Shown here: positions 20,101 through 29,984 of the stretch, in pieces
How positions within the stretch are numbered: the stretch's first letter is position 1
Layout of the letters: each line of letters starts with the position of its first letter
DNA from: Ligula intestinalis
Lineage: Eukaryota; Platyhelminthes; Cestoda; Diphyllobothriidea; Diphyllobothriidae
Assembly: GCA_036362985.1 (NCBI GenBank)
Contig: JAYGXS010000002.1
Span: 86,011,385 to 86,075,384, forward strand
Direction: 5' to 3'
DNA length: 64,000 nucleotides
Position numbers and translations under genes: made by a program
The notes under the pieces: generated by a model
What the model was told of the DNA's origin: nothing
What the model saw: only the letters and a program-made list of their open reading frames with translations
Databases searched by the model: none

Positions 20101-23100
20101 TCACAAATGTCACCCCTTCCCCTTTACGCAGGGCTAGGTTACAAAAAATGCCAACGCTTGCTGCTTTCTTATTTTATCTGACGATGGCCTCTTTTATAAA
20201 GCCGAAAGCTCAGAATGAAACGATTGCCATTCCTGAGATTGCGTCTTCTTCTTCGCAATATTTTATAATTTCGTTTAATTTCACGAAGTAGCCCACTTAC
20301 CGTAGAAGTAATATATGTCGTTTTGAGATTCGGCGCAAGTGCGCAGTCGCCTTACAAAATCAGTCCTAAGGGCAGATTCAATAGAAGACATTATAAACAA
20401 ACTAGAGGAACGCCGATGGGCTCCCCAGTCTGCAGCCTCGTCCTGGAAGGTGCTCAAAAAGCTNNNNNNNNNNATTAAGCAACAATGGTATGTTACTAAC
20501 AAACACAGAGCACACCACTACGGCTTTTTCCGCCTCATTGGGAGTCAGCAGGTGGTGGTAGCCCAACTCCAGTGTAGCAACGGAAATTGCCGCCACACCC
20601 GAGTTTCGAACTCGCGTCTCTCCGGCCAGAGGCGAACGCTCTAACCCTTGAGCCACGGGTTCACCGTGTTGTCGGTTTGTGATCCGGACTGCATTGAAGT
20701 GGGAAACCTGATGACGCCCAATGAAGCAGTAGTAGCCATAGTGGTGTGCTCTGTGTTTGTCGGTAACAAATCATTATCACTAAAAGTTAGCAAGTAACAT
20801 AACTATTGGGGTTCCAATTAGCTTGCAAACAATGCGTCAACCAGGAAGGATACATCCTGAAACAGATCGGTGTACAGTCACCCGCTCGAATATTCAGCTT
20901 TGAGGTAGTGCTCAGCCACAGCTTCCCTGCACTCTGGTCGCATAGGAGATAGAAGGAAGAACAATTGTCCCTTGACTTCCTGGTCATGCACAGACAGCAT
21001 GGTATCAAGATGACTCAGAAGGCGACGAACACAATCCGGATCCTCAGATTTTAGACCAACCACCCAATACTACACAAATACGGCGGTGTTACTACAATCT
21101 TCTAAAATGCAAAAGTGGACTACATCTTATCATATCAATCTTACTACCCATTTAAGCAGTTTTTTCTCATATTTCTTTAAAAATCGGTGGCTCGCTGAAG
21201 TCTGCCACTGATATAGGAGTTTTTCACTGCCTTCTCAGTTTCCATATTTACCTAATATTGTTGACTATTGTTTTATAAGAGGGTCCGCTGTAAATCGGAT
21301 CTGACTTTCTACGTCTAACAGCCGCAAGTACCAACTTTGTAGTTATCTTAACTACAGCACTAAGTTTGTAATGAAAGGGTCCTTTGGGCCTTAAACATAC
21401 AATTTATTTATTTACTAAGAGCTGCAGCTTAGAGATGATACGGTCGGCTGCACGACGATAAGCTGTCAGCAGTCAAGATGTGTCAGAATTTTTGACCGAT
21501 TAGAGGAGGCTCAGCGACTTGCAAAGAAAAAGGTTTTTCATGGTACTGTAATTAGGGACAATAACGCCTCCAGTCAGAAGTCCAACATCCCCCAAATCCG
21601 AAGCAGATGCGACTGCTAAAACAAGAATTTTACTGTCCTGACGTTTCAGATTTCGTCAGGAATCCATGATTATAGGTAATGGTACCATAGTCATGCGCAG
21701 ATACTATGACTATGATACTATTTCCTATGATTAAGGATTCCCGACGGAATCTGAAACGTCAGGACAATAAAACTCTTGTTCCAGTGATCGCACCATCTTC
21801 TTCTGAAGTGCTTCCTGGAACTCGCATATTCATTTTTATTGGCCAATCCCCCAAATAATTCATAAAGAAGGCTAACAGTGTTTTTATAGGACCGTATGGG
21901 TTACAAGCTCAATGGCTCCTTTTCATGATGGAAATGTACACTTCAATGAGATTTGAAAAAAACAGCTTCGGTAACGAGTCACCAAAAGTGCCAACAACGA
22001 TCACTTTGTTTGCACGATTGAGCGTGAAGTGATTGTTTTCTTTTTGTGAACTGTCAATGTCAGTAAGAAGTGAAGTATAGGGTTGTGCATTTCAGATGGC
22101 GTCATCAAACCGTAATGAAACGTAGAGCAACATGTAGCCGACGCCCAACAGTGCTTTGTCCGGCATTTTTTCAAGGCCGGTGGCCTTTCAGACGCATTGA
22201 CCTGCAGAGACTGGACCGACTTCCACTCGAACCCACACACACACAAGTGCGTCCAGTTTGTCACGGCTGCCCAAGCGCCGCTTGAACACGTTCCTTTCCC
22301 CCACCCTTGACCGACAGAGCCTACACCACTATATAAGATACCCCTATGGTAATATCACACACACACCAATTGCAGAACACTTCAAGCTGCTCAGCAATCC
22401 TACTTAAACAGCTGCCACCACCATCTCATTCTCGGGTCTAGCTGGATGCAGTCAACACGAGCGCTGACTTTGCCAGTGGTCACTGCCGCCTGAGACTGCA
22501 CAACGGGGATTTCTGTAAACAATAAATCCTTCTCACAGGTGACTGCTGCCTCTTACCTTTAACCTAGGGATTTGGCCTGATGATTGAAGAGACCCGAGTA
22601 CATCTACTACTTAGATTCCTACAAACTGTAAACTGACCGGCCTCATAAGGGACTTTTTTAACCGAACCCGCAATCATTAGTTCATTATGCTCTCAACGTG
22701 TTTTCAAATTATCCATTCAAAAATGCTACTGTTTTCGGTAAGTAGAGCTTGCACACCTTAGGTTGACTGCAGTCGTGATTCTATTTTAACTAGATGAACA
22801 ATGGCATACAAAGACCTTTAAAATATCCCATTTCAGTAAAGAAACAAGCTGCTGGCATAAACGCAACGATTTTAACTAACAATTACCAACAGATCTGGTT
22901 ATCCTCAGACCGCTACTTCTTAGAGTAAGAGGTAGACAGTTTGGACCCTGCGCTAATAACACGCCCTTGGTCTTGAAAATCACGGACATCACTCATACCT
23001 GAGAAAAGCTATTCCTTCCCTTCGGACGCACAGCTTAACAGTCAAAACGATAGACTCAGTAATATTTTGTACGGGACATTCTTTAGAAAAATCTAAATTC

Positions 23101-26100
23101 TGCACTTATTACGGCTGTGATCATGCTTTTGGCTTGCCAGACCTCCGCGCGCCGCGCCCTGGTAGGACTGCCGCTGCTGGTCTATGACTGCTAATTTTTC
23201 AGACCCGAGAGTCCGTTTTTTCACATCTAACCCTCACTGAAGGTGGTGCCACTATTCGCCATCTGTGGATGCGCCGGGTAGCCAGCAGCTAAGCTAACGG
23301 GAAACCCGCTTTCCCGGTAACCCTGTATCTAATACCACCACTAAGTGCATCAAAGCAGAGAAAATAAGATCGAAACCAACCAAAAACTAGCAAACATACA
23401 ATGGCATTCACCCAAATTCAACTACTTACTACCGTTATGAATGAGCGTTAAGTGTTTACCCACCTTGAGAATGGCAAACCGAGCCTGACAGTGAGCCTGA
23501 CGCCAAGCACCAGTATCGCCGCTGCTGGTTGGGGGTGTAAAGAATTCCAAACTCATGAGTCCGGAGCGAACCATTGAGAGCCAGTTGATATAAATGACAT
23601 CCTCAGAGATGTACTTGTTCTCTGGATCGAAGATCTTGAAAACATCGGCAACGTCACACAGGTATATGCCTACGCACTCCGCCCGACACTCTTCGAAGGG
23701 CGAGGCAAGGCTGGAAAATTTGGAGTCCCATGTCTCACCCGCTTCGTACCTGAAAAAGAAAAATGTTTTCAAAAAAACCCATAATTTCAATAAAGAGCGC
23801 GGGCAGAATCGGCACAGCACAAAGGAGGGCATTCTAACAGATTAGACAATTTTTTCCAAATAGAGAAAACCGTTAAAAATGGACAAAGCAGAATTACAAC
23901 TATCAGACGATTCCGAAGCAATCTAAACGAACTGCATGACTGAAGGGCAAAATCTGTTTACTTCACTAGCCTGTTTCAGTTGACTGCCTTATTAAGCTGT
24001 TCAACGAAACAAGATTCAAATTTTATTTGTAGGCAAAGCTTATTGAGAAAAGTGAACTATATCTTCGGGAAGCCAGGGTTCCTCGAGTGAAGTACTAAAC
24101 AGGAGACAACTGCGAGCTGTAAGGCAACGCTATAAACTTATGGACAAAGATATGAACTTTTTGCTGACCGGTATTTGGTTCATTTTTTTAAAGTTAAAAT
24201 AAGTTCTTTGATAGTTTGTTTAAAAATGGACATAACACCAAGTAACCCGAGAGCAATGCCTAATAAATTTGACTTTGCTTAATCAGCTGGAAAGGCTGCT
24301 ACAAGTATAGGGTATATTGAACTTGCCAAAAAACTTCATGAGTAACTGGTGAGAACTTGGCAAAAAATATACACCAGTAAAATAGCTATTTGACGGCCAT
24401 TACTAGTTTATACAGCACGAAAGAAGGCACTCTTAATTTCTTAGACAGGACGCAAGATTACGGTTTTGTGGAGTATCGAATTAGACGTGAACATTAAAAC
24501 AGAAACAGTAGATTCCCTATCTCCTGAAGAGCCAAACAAAATTTTGAATGGTGTTTTTTTTATGCTAAAAAATTAGCGTGGATGATAATGTCAAGGTAGC
24601 GCTGTCACGTCTAGATGTGGGCTGTTGACTAAGCTTCTGTCTGGCTGACTGCAAAGAGTATACTCTGTAAAATGACAACTTAATAAGCATGCATCTTTCT
24701 CATTGATTTGCGACGCCTTTGTAAACTGAAGTACATATATTTTATGGAAAACATGCAAAAAAATACTATCTCGTACTTATTTGGTAGCAAAGCACAATTT
24801 CTTCGGATTTTATACTTAAAGAACGGTTTTCAGTCGGTTTTAAATTTTTTTAAATTGTGAATAATTTGGAATCCCACTGGTCATTACACTTGCACGCAAT
24901 CTGCATACATTTGTCCAAAGAGATCATAGATTTATTTACGCTTAGGGAGGGAGTCACATTATCCTCATTAAATTTAACAATTGAAGTTAATAACATTGTA
25001 TACATCATAGGCAATATTGATAAATAGATGCATGCGTTTTATTTTGAAAGAACATGTCATATTGTTTAAATTGTCATCAGATTAAATTTCTTTAAAAACC
25101 AAAAGATACCCTTAGCTCAAGCATAAAAATTTGAAGGAGTAATTTCCTTAAAAAACGGGTAAAAGAGCGATGGATTTTGTGCGTGTTTTTTTATAAAATA
25201 TATTTGAATTTATAAGGACATATAAAAATTCGAATAAGCAAAATTTCTGTACACTTGTTGTAGGCGAATAGAAGGACACTTGGTTGAAAGATGACATGGG
25301 GACGTAAAATATCTAGCGAGTAGAGAGCACACGAATTTTTATTTCAACCCTAAGTAATTTATTTGAATCGCAAACACTTCAGCATCTTAGCTGACATATA
25401 GGCAGGTAGGTAACGTATTGTATATCACCGAATATCAGCAGTATAAAGTCGATTCAAGATGGTCACAAACTGCGTAGGTACTAACCAGTATGTTAGGTCA
25501 CCACCGGTTAACAAATCTCGGACGGAGCTGCGAAAATTGAAGGAACCATCATCTTGGCGTCTGAAGAGTTTACCTGAGCCATGACCTAGGAGCTCATGAA
25601 GGCCAACTTGTATTTCAAACGCCTGACCGACGTTTGTCAGATAGCACTGCTTGTCTTTTTCACAGAGGAAAGTGGCTGTTGGATCCTGAAGCAGGGAAAT
25701 GTCATAAGATGAGGAAAACTAGTTCTTGATATGAGCCCCAATCCGTGTTCAATGTAAATGCACAGAGGGATAAGCAAACCATCGGGAGGGGATGGTTCGG
25801 TAAAACCCAAGAGCGCATCAACATTTGTAAATTATATCAGAAGATATGGAAAAATTGGCAAAAGATATATGCTAAGTGAGGAGGAAAATGACGGAAGCCA
25901 AAGTGAATGCCACAAAACGACAAGAAAATAAACCCGAGCAGCCGACTCTTAGCTTTACTCAAAGCAATTTTATGACTTGTGTTCGATAGTGCGAGTTAAA
26001 AAATTTAAAGAATTGCAGAAATCGAATAACATAGAAAGATTTCAAATTTATTCACAAAGAAATGCTTGTCAATAGATGGGTCTGTGAAGAACTTTAGTTT

Positions 26101-27470
26101 ATTCCTTCGAACTAAAAGTGCTAGCTAATCACGATTGACTTTTGCAATATTATCACGGTAAACGTGTTCCTTTGACAGAGAATGTAGGATATTACACTTG
26201 CAGGATTATACCGACGTAGAATTAGGATGAATATTAACAGTCCTACCTGTAAACGTGCTTTTAGTACATTTCCGAGAGAGACATTTTTGAAACCGACATT
26301 CTGCCGAATATCATCGTAATTTGGAATATTGATGCCAACCGGCAATCCAGAGACACCAAATGACATAATGTCCAAACTCGTGAAGTCGGGCTCTAAAAAT
26401 ACGTCTTTCTCATAACTGGAAGGCCAAGGTAAGAGGGGCAGAAATGACGAGGCGCAATTAACGAGATTTTGAAATTTCGCTGACACTTCCTTGTCGACAA
26501 CAGCGACAAAGGTTTCAAACTCTCCCCGAACGCCATACGGATCCCGGTAACTTTCAATGAAACCGATATAGCTTTCTACAGCCGGTTGTTTGTCGGCTAC
26601 CCAGTACCTTGATCCAGCTTTGTGTGCTTCAATAGAGCCAGTTTGAAAACTACGCTGATATTCACTCCACATTTTCTTTTGATCCTCATTAAGAGCAGCT
26701 GCTTTAACCGCAGTAATACCCGACACAATTAATTGCATAAGCTCATTATAGTCGCCATACTGTATTTTGAGCGTCGAAGACTGCGGTAAGCCAGAGTTTT
26801 CAATTTCCTCCTCTTTGACTTCAGCCGACGCAACTAGCAGTACGTAATTGTCCCGACCATTGGCGTCCTTCTCGAAACTTTTAAACAAGCGAGTGTTGTA
26901 AGCTTCTATTTTTCTTGAATTAAGGAAAGACTGGACAAGTTCAGCATCTTCACGGGTGCAGTTTGCTGAATAGTATGTTGTCGTGCCTTCTGGAGGAAAT
27001 GCCAAACGCAGACGTCTTGGATGAGTTGAATAGATACTGTCAATCACACGCCGAAAAATGTCTCTGGCCGTCTCAGAAGACCTGTAAGCATCTGTCAGTT
27101 CGATTATGCTGGTAAAAACTTCACGATCAACAGCAGGAATGAATTTCGTGTCGCCGAAGGACAAGTAATTTCCTAAATTGCCGTAAATCGACGCGAAGTA
27201 AGCAATGAAAGCGTCGATATCTTCGGTTTGAATATCATTAGATTTAGCTAAATCACAAATCTCTGAAACAGTCTGCTTTTGGAAAAGGTACTGTGATAGC
27301 AAGAATATCCCAGCGGCCTCTGGCGACAATTGGATTAGATCGATCAAGGCCCCAATCCAAGCAACCTCATCAAGAGCGTACACGTACCGCTTCTCTTTGT
27401 CCGAAAGAAAATTAAACGATTTAACATCCAGAGGCAGCACATCAGGGGCAACTAGAACGTTATCATCCAT
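16853..27470 (-). CDS. DPP3: Dipeptidyl peptidase 3 (M49 zinc exopeptidase), five exons
   Basis: DPP3 removes dipeptides from the N-terminus of short peptides in the cytosol. Five exons (27,470-26,247; 25,685-25,486; 23,749-23,464; 18,819-18,673; 17,173-16,853) with GT...AG borders join in frame to 725 residues, close to the roughly 737 of animal DPP3. The zinc motif HELLGH is at residues 438-443 and EECRAE, carrying the third zinc ligand, is at 494-499. Other family hallmarks are NYLSFGDTKFIP, TTTYYSANCT, GSIEAHKAGSRYW, ESYIGFIESYRDPYG, GINIPNYDDIRQ, HLDRSKLQSVAKPA and FYVQP near the C-terminus. The chosen ATG gives the expected short N-terminus. The frame is intact and the active site complete, so the gene looks functional. 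Introns are about 0.56, 1.7, 4.6 and 1.5 kb; intron 3 is full of mobile elements. Confidence 0.93.
18291..18395. repeat. 35-bp inverted repeat in DPP3 intron 4
   Basis: Left arm 18,291-18,325 and right arm 18,361-18,395 are reverse complements at 32 of 35 positions, with a 35-base spacer. A second, smaller pair (GTGTATATTT near 18,420 and AAATATACAC near 18,460) follows directly. No coding signal. It could be a small non-autonomous DNA element or a transcribed hairpin. Confidence 0.75.
18673..18819 (-). CDS. DPP3: DPP3 exon 4
   Basis: Forty-nine codons exactly (residues 571-619), from VIQECDPPVLQIEMV to EFLRKLQ, between acceptor GTTGACAG and donor CAG|GTAGGA. It includes the family block LDRSKLQSVAKPAVGEFL. 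The acceptor lies close to the tail of a Penelope-like fragment. Confidence 0.9.
18885..19452 (-). pseudogene. Penelope-like GIY-YIG fragment with hammerhead-like tail, in DPP3 intron 3
   Basis: The minus strand reads HAPTHKPTTTLRAQLAHPKD, then RKEVVYKMPCKACYI (GIY block with Cys pair), CSQTGRPVSTMMRRDHL (YIG block degraded), SLSTEHSFACEKTRIVGV and IHASTDIYLGIE. This is the GIY-YIG order, but of a different Penelope family from the one at 3,815. The tail CTGAAGACAAACTGG, GGAA, CCAGTCTCGAAAATTTACTG, AATAAA at about 18,885-18,960 has the hammerhead box order CUGANGA, stem II (ACTGG/CCAGT), GAAA. The catalytic Tyr of YIG and the Glu region are eroded. It lies in the same orientation as DPP3, just upstream of exon 4. 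Confidence 0.75.
19600..20095 (+). pseudogene. Penelope-like GIY-YIG C-terminal remnant
   Basis: The clear part is LDSKSINRHVDIPP (about 19,889-19,935), matching the SINxxxDL segment that ends Penelope GIY-YIG domains. An earlier AIGVAHCQKGRLRY (about 19,633) resembles the GVAHRPEATIR block. The GIY and YIG blocks between them are not recognisable. GGCATGTGGATATA occurs twice (about 19,797 and 19,913), suggesting a local duplication of about 116 bases. A degenerate internal repeat (CACCAAGGACG) lies near 20,000-20,060. The downstream tail at 20,175 supports the assignment. Confidence 0.5.
20170..20265 (+). ncRNA. Penelope 3' tail with near-complete hammerhead core, copy 3
   Basis: TATCTGACGA (CUGACGA box at 20,178-20,184), then GGC (20,186-20,188), a loop, GCC (20,201-20,203) and GAAA (20,204-20,207). 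TCAGA follows, pairing with the leading TCTGA. The end GATTGCGTCTTCTTCTTCGC matches the other tails. This copy keeps both canonical hammerhead core boxes and a short stem II. Confidence 0.55.
20464..20473. other. Assembly gap (ten N)
   Basis: Ten undetermined bases. A fixed-length run usually marks a scaffold join of unknown true size. It sits in DPP3 intron 3 next to a SINE. Confidence 0.99.
20480..20672 (-). mobile_element. tRNA-derived SINE, copy 1
   Basis: On the minus strand the head (about 20,665-20,598) has an A-box-like TGGCTCAAGGG and a B-box-like AGTTCGAAACT. The body GGTGTGGCGGCAATTTCCG, then CTACACTGGAGTTGGGCTAC and CTCCCAATGAGGCGGAAAAA, follows. The body matches 35,176-35,340 on the plus strand (GGTGTGGCACCAATTTCAGC, CACACTGTGGTTGGG, CCTAATGAGAC). 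The tRNA-like head, non-coding body and second copy define a SINE. The acceptor ends do not pair, so it is not a functional tRNA. Confidence 0.7.
20491..20768. repeat. SINE fold-back: 62-bp arms
   Basis: 20,491-20,552 (tail half of the minus SINE) is the imperfect reverse complement of 20,707-20,768 (same SINE region on the plus strand). The tRNA head lies in the loop. A transcript would form a long hairpin. Confidence 0.75.
20878..21066 (-). CDS. Unclassified small open frame in DPP3 intron 3
   Basis: Sixty-one codons read VVGLKSEDPDCVRRLLSHLD, then EVKGQLFFLLSPMRPECREA and AEHYLKAEYSSG. Composition looks protein-like (amphipathic helices) and differs from the LINE proteins nearby, but I do not recognise the family. 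It may be a decayed exon or part of an LTR-element protein. It is not part of DPP3, whose exons 3 and 4 join exactly without it. Confidence 0.2.
   Translation of the reverse strand, partial: WVVGLKSEDPDCVRRLLSHLDTMLSVHDQEVKGQLFFLLSPMRPECREAVAEHYLKAEYSSG
21165..21420 (+). repeat. LINE family 2 3' UTR tail, solo copy
   Basis: The sequence parallels 48,150-48,418, the end of a longer family 2 element. Shared landmarks are GCTCGCTGAA, a TAGGAGTTTTT.CACTGC block, TTGACTA, a TTTTATAAGAGG / TTTTAAACGAGG block, and the terminal TTTGTAATGAAAGGGTCCTTTGGGCCTTAAA with an AT-rich end. GGTCC/GGGCC can pair. It is 5' truncated and non-coding. Confidence 0.7.
21597..21830. ncRNA. Head-to-head pair of Penelope 3' tails (fold-back)
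   Basis: A minus-strand tail (21,697 down to 21,597) and a plus-strand tail (21,704-21,830) are near reverse complements for about 80 bases. The minus copy reads CCTGACGAAATCTGAAACGTCAGG, with both hammerhead boxes CUGACGA and GAAAC intact. The plus copy reads CCCGACGGAATCTGAAACGTCAGG, with the first box damaged. Both are followed by ATAAAA and the CATCTTCTTCTG-like end. No nuclease sequence adjoins. Confidence 0.6.
22330..22540 (+). repeat. LTR-like repeat, copy 2
   Basis: TATATAAG at 22,330 is followed by a region homologous to 15,292-15,416: CAGCTGCCACCACCATCTCA, GTGGTCACTGCCGCCTGAGA, AATAAA at 22,521. A TATA-to-AATAAA arrangement fits a solo LTR. There is no partner LTR or internal domain. 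Confidence 0.35.
23464..23749 (-). CDS. DPP3: DPP3 exon 3 (EECRAE zinc site)
   Basis: Acceptor TTTTTCAG before GTACGAAG; donor CTCAAG|GTGGG. It encodes YEAGETWDSKF, FEECRAECVGIYLC, EDVIYINWLSMVRSGL and RQAHCQARFAILK (residues 475-570). Confidence 0.92.
23750..25485. other. DPP3 intron 2, AT-rich
   Basis: About 1.7 kb of AT-rich DNA with no coding or repeat signal that I can support. Confidence 0.5.
25486..25685 (-). CDS. DPP3: DPP3 exon 2 (HELLGH zinc site)
   Basis: Acceptor CTTCAG before GATCC at 25,685; donor TACTG|GTTAGT at 25,486. It encodes residues 409-474 plus two bases of Trp475 and contains GLHELLGHGSGKLF, the catalytic zinc site. Phase 2 junction with exon 3. Confidence 0.93.
26247..27470 (-). 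CDS. DPP3: DPP3 exon 1
   Basis: Codes residues 1-408, from MDDNVLVAPDVLPLD to NVSLGNVLKARLQ, with donor CAG|GTAGGA at 26,247/26,246. The frame stays open past the donor for 126 bases to 26,121, but those residues are intronic and unlike the family. Phase 0. Confidence 0.93.
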
Positions 27471-29780
27471 CCAAATAAGCTAAGATGAAATTAAATATGT
27501 GCGGTAAGTTGAAAAATCGTTATCATCTGGAGCTTTCAAACAAAAATGACATGCAGACTTATAACTTCCCGTTAATACATACACTCTGATTGCATAATGG
27601 ATTGCAGCTAGTGTATATTTGACTGGATTTAAATAAATTCGAGGTGTGGAAATATATTTAAAAACGTTTTAACCCCTTTTCAGGTGTTCGTGTGATTTGT
27701 CGACAGGATGATCAGGCAAACTGAATGGCGATGTAACAGTCTCGACGTACGAGGTCGGTTTCATACCTCCTGAATCCCAAATCCAGTAGTCGCTGGTTAT
27801 TTAGCCCACGGTTAATAAGCCCAGTAATCGGCTACAAAGCCCAGCTCACCAACAGGATAGAGTGAGGTTCTCATCTCTCTGCGTGCGCAACTGGCTACAT
27901 AATCTTGGCCAGTCTTACGCAAAGCAAGATGCTGGACGTGATTTGTTTTCTTTTTTAAGTTAAATTTTGCGACACGCTTTTCGGACGCTGCAGACATGAG
28001 GGGTCAGAAGGACAAATCTCCAACACGAGAAAGCCACATGCACAAAAGGCTAACGCGCCCAAACCACAGCGCTGAGGACACATGCACACACACAAAGGGA
28101 ACAACGCGTTCAGGTCCATGCTAGACGATGCCGACACGTGTGATCCCGAAGCATACCAACGTCGTCTGGCTAGCCTCCCTAGGTCTTGAAAATTTTAAAG
28201 TTAATTTAATTCACAGGCTTTGCACCCTGGACACATGAAAGCTATCATCACATGCCTGGAGGAGGACATCAAAGATCACTTGCGAGTATAGTTTCCGCCA
28301 AAACACCTGACACTAGACCGCTTTTTTAAACGTGTGGCAAATCATTTTTTTGGTTTTTGTTATATACATAAAATACACACAAACAGCATTCTTTTCTTGT
28401 ACATAAACAAGCTGTTCATATAATACAGTACTTATACAATGCATAGTGCCAATCCTGCGTTTGCTAATCAAGAACTAGGACTCTCCGATTAGTGCACCCA
28501 CCGCCTACTAAGCCCTATTTGGTCCGGGCCTGAGGTGGACTTTATAAACGGCGACTACTGTAGTAGTACATTTTTGATGGAAAATATACGGAGGTATAGC
28601 ATCTCTGTACAGCCTGTTACCGCTGTTACCCGTCTATACCAGTAATTTTTCGTTACCACCAATTGTTCTGCCCCACGCTCGGCTTCGGCTGAGTTTGCTT
28701 CCAAGCCCCTCCCCTTCTAACAGAGGCAGTGGGTATCAGAATACATGGTGAACATATGAATAAAGATGTGGCCCGTCTATGTATGCCCTTGCATTTCGCT
28801 TTCCGCATGACAGTGATATATGCATTTTGTCAAATCTACTAAATTCGCTCCTAAACAGTTGCACTCGTGACATAACTATGGACTACCGATACTATTTGTT
28901 AAACCAATTATTCCTAGAACTTCCTGTTATCGAATTTTTGTTTATTGATGAGGCCTACTGGGCCTGAAATATGCAAATTTTTATGATTTTTATCAGGCGC
29001 CTTGAATGCCGGTAATCGAACAAGCAATAAAAGGCAAGACAAAGCGCCACTGCTACTTGTACCCTACGGTACCCAATTCTAGTAATACAACATTCTATAA
29101 AAAATTGCCGCAATGTGATTAGGTTAAGCATATACTTCTCTCGGATTTTCAGGGAATTTAACTTTTTGTGGTTTTCATTTCTCAAAGAACTCACCATGGA
29201 TTTCGAAATACAGCCCACTAGAAATTGTATTACCGACGTATATATGTTTTATGACAGCGCTGGAAGCTCAGATGTGCCTTACTTCTGGTCGCATAATAGG
29301 ACTTGTTAAATATTACCTTCTGCTGGTATCACCTTCTTTGACCTCCAGCACTTATTTCATATGGAAACTTATCGAAAACTCTTAGATAACATTTGGTACT
29401 GTAATATCCAGTGGAACGTGCAAAAAGTTTAAAAAGTTTCTATCATGCAGACTGCAAAGGATATTAATCGGTAACACAGAATCCACATGAGGTAGCAGTA
29501 GACTGTGTTGTCTTACCATGTTCAGCCTTCGATACTCTTGTATTCTGGATAATTGAAGTAAGTTGCATTCCGAATTGCTATGATGAAAAGATATCCCTGC
29601 CAGCACCAGCCCCTCCAATCCCATTCGTGCTCTTTAGGGTACAAAGGAGAGATGGCAGCGGAATAGGGATAAATGCCGGGCCAACTCATCCACAGCGCCT
29701 CATCAGGCACCCCCTTTTAGCTTGAAAAAAATGCACAGGGGACGCAGATTCTCTCAAAATTGGCTCCCCAAAATATTTTA
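27471..29780. other. DPP3 upstream region, no gene recognised
   Basis: About 2.3 kb. The DPP3 promoter should lie in the first few hundred bases, but I see no clear TATA box or other element at a convincing distance. Short open frames (for example near 28,000 and 29,600) show no recognisable family. Confidence 0.4.
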
Positions 29781-29784
29781 CTGC

Positions 29785-29840
29785 ATATTTGTAATGAAAA
29801 AGCCTCTTGAGCCTTAAATTACATGTTATTCATGATTTAT
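29785..29840 (+). repeat. LINE family 2-like 3' tail
   Basis: TTTGTAATGAAAAAGCCTCT, then TGAGCCTTAAATTACATG, matches the terminal block of 21,370 and 48,368 (TTTGYAATGA, then GGGCCTTAAA). Upstream UTR similarity is not evident, so it is very short or diverged. Confidence 0.45.
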
Positions 29841-29984
29841 TTACAGATGGTACCCAGCTGTATCCACTTCGCATTACCTAGAACACAAGGCGCACATAAG
29901 TGGTTGTGAATAATTTATTGATCCACAAATCGATTAGAAACAACATTGTTTGTCCCCGCACTACATCGATTGGAGAGCTTCTAC

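Noticed and set aside
20598..20665. tRNA gene on the minus strand
   Set aside because: The boxes are degenerate, the acceptor arm does not pair, and the sequence continues into a SINE body with a second copy at 35,176.
26121..26246. In-frame extension of the DPP3 first exon
   Set aside because: The extra 42 residues are hydrophobic and unlike the family. A clean donor (CAG|GTAGGA) at 26,247/26,246 joins in phase to the HELLGH exon.
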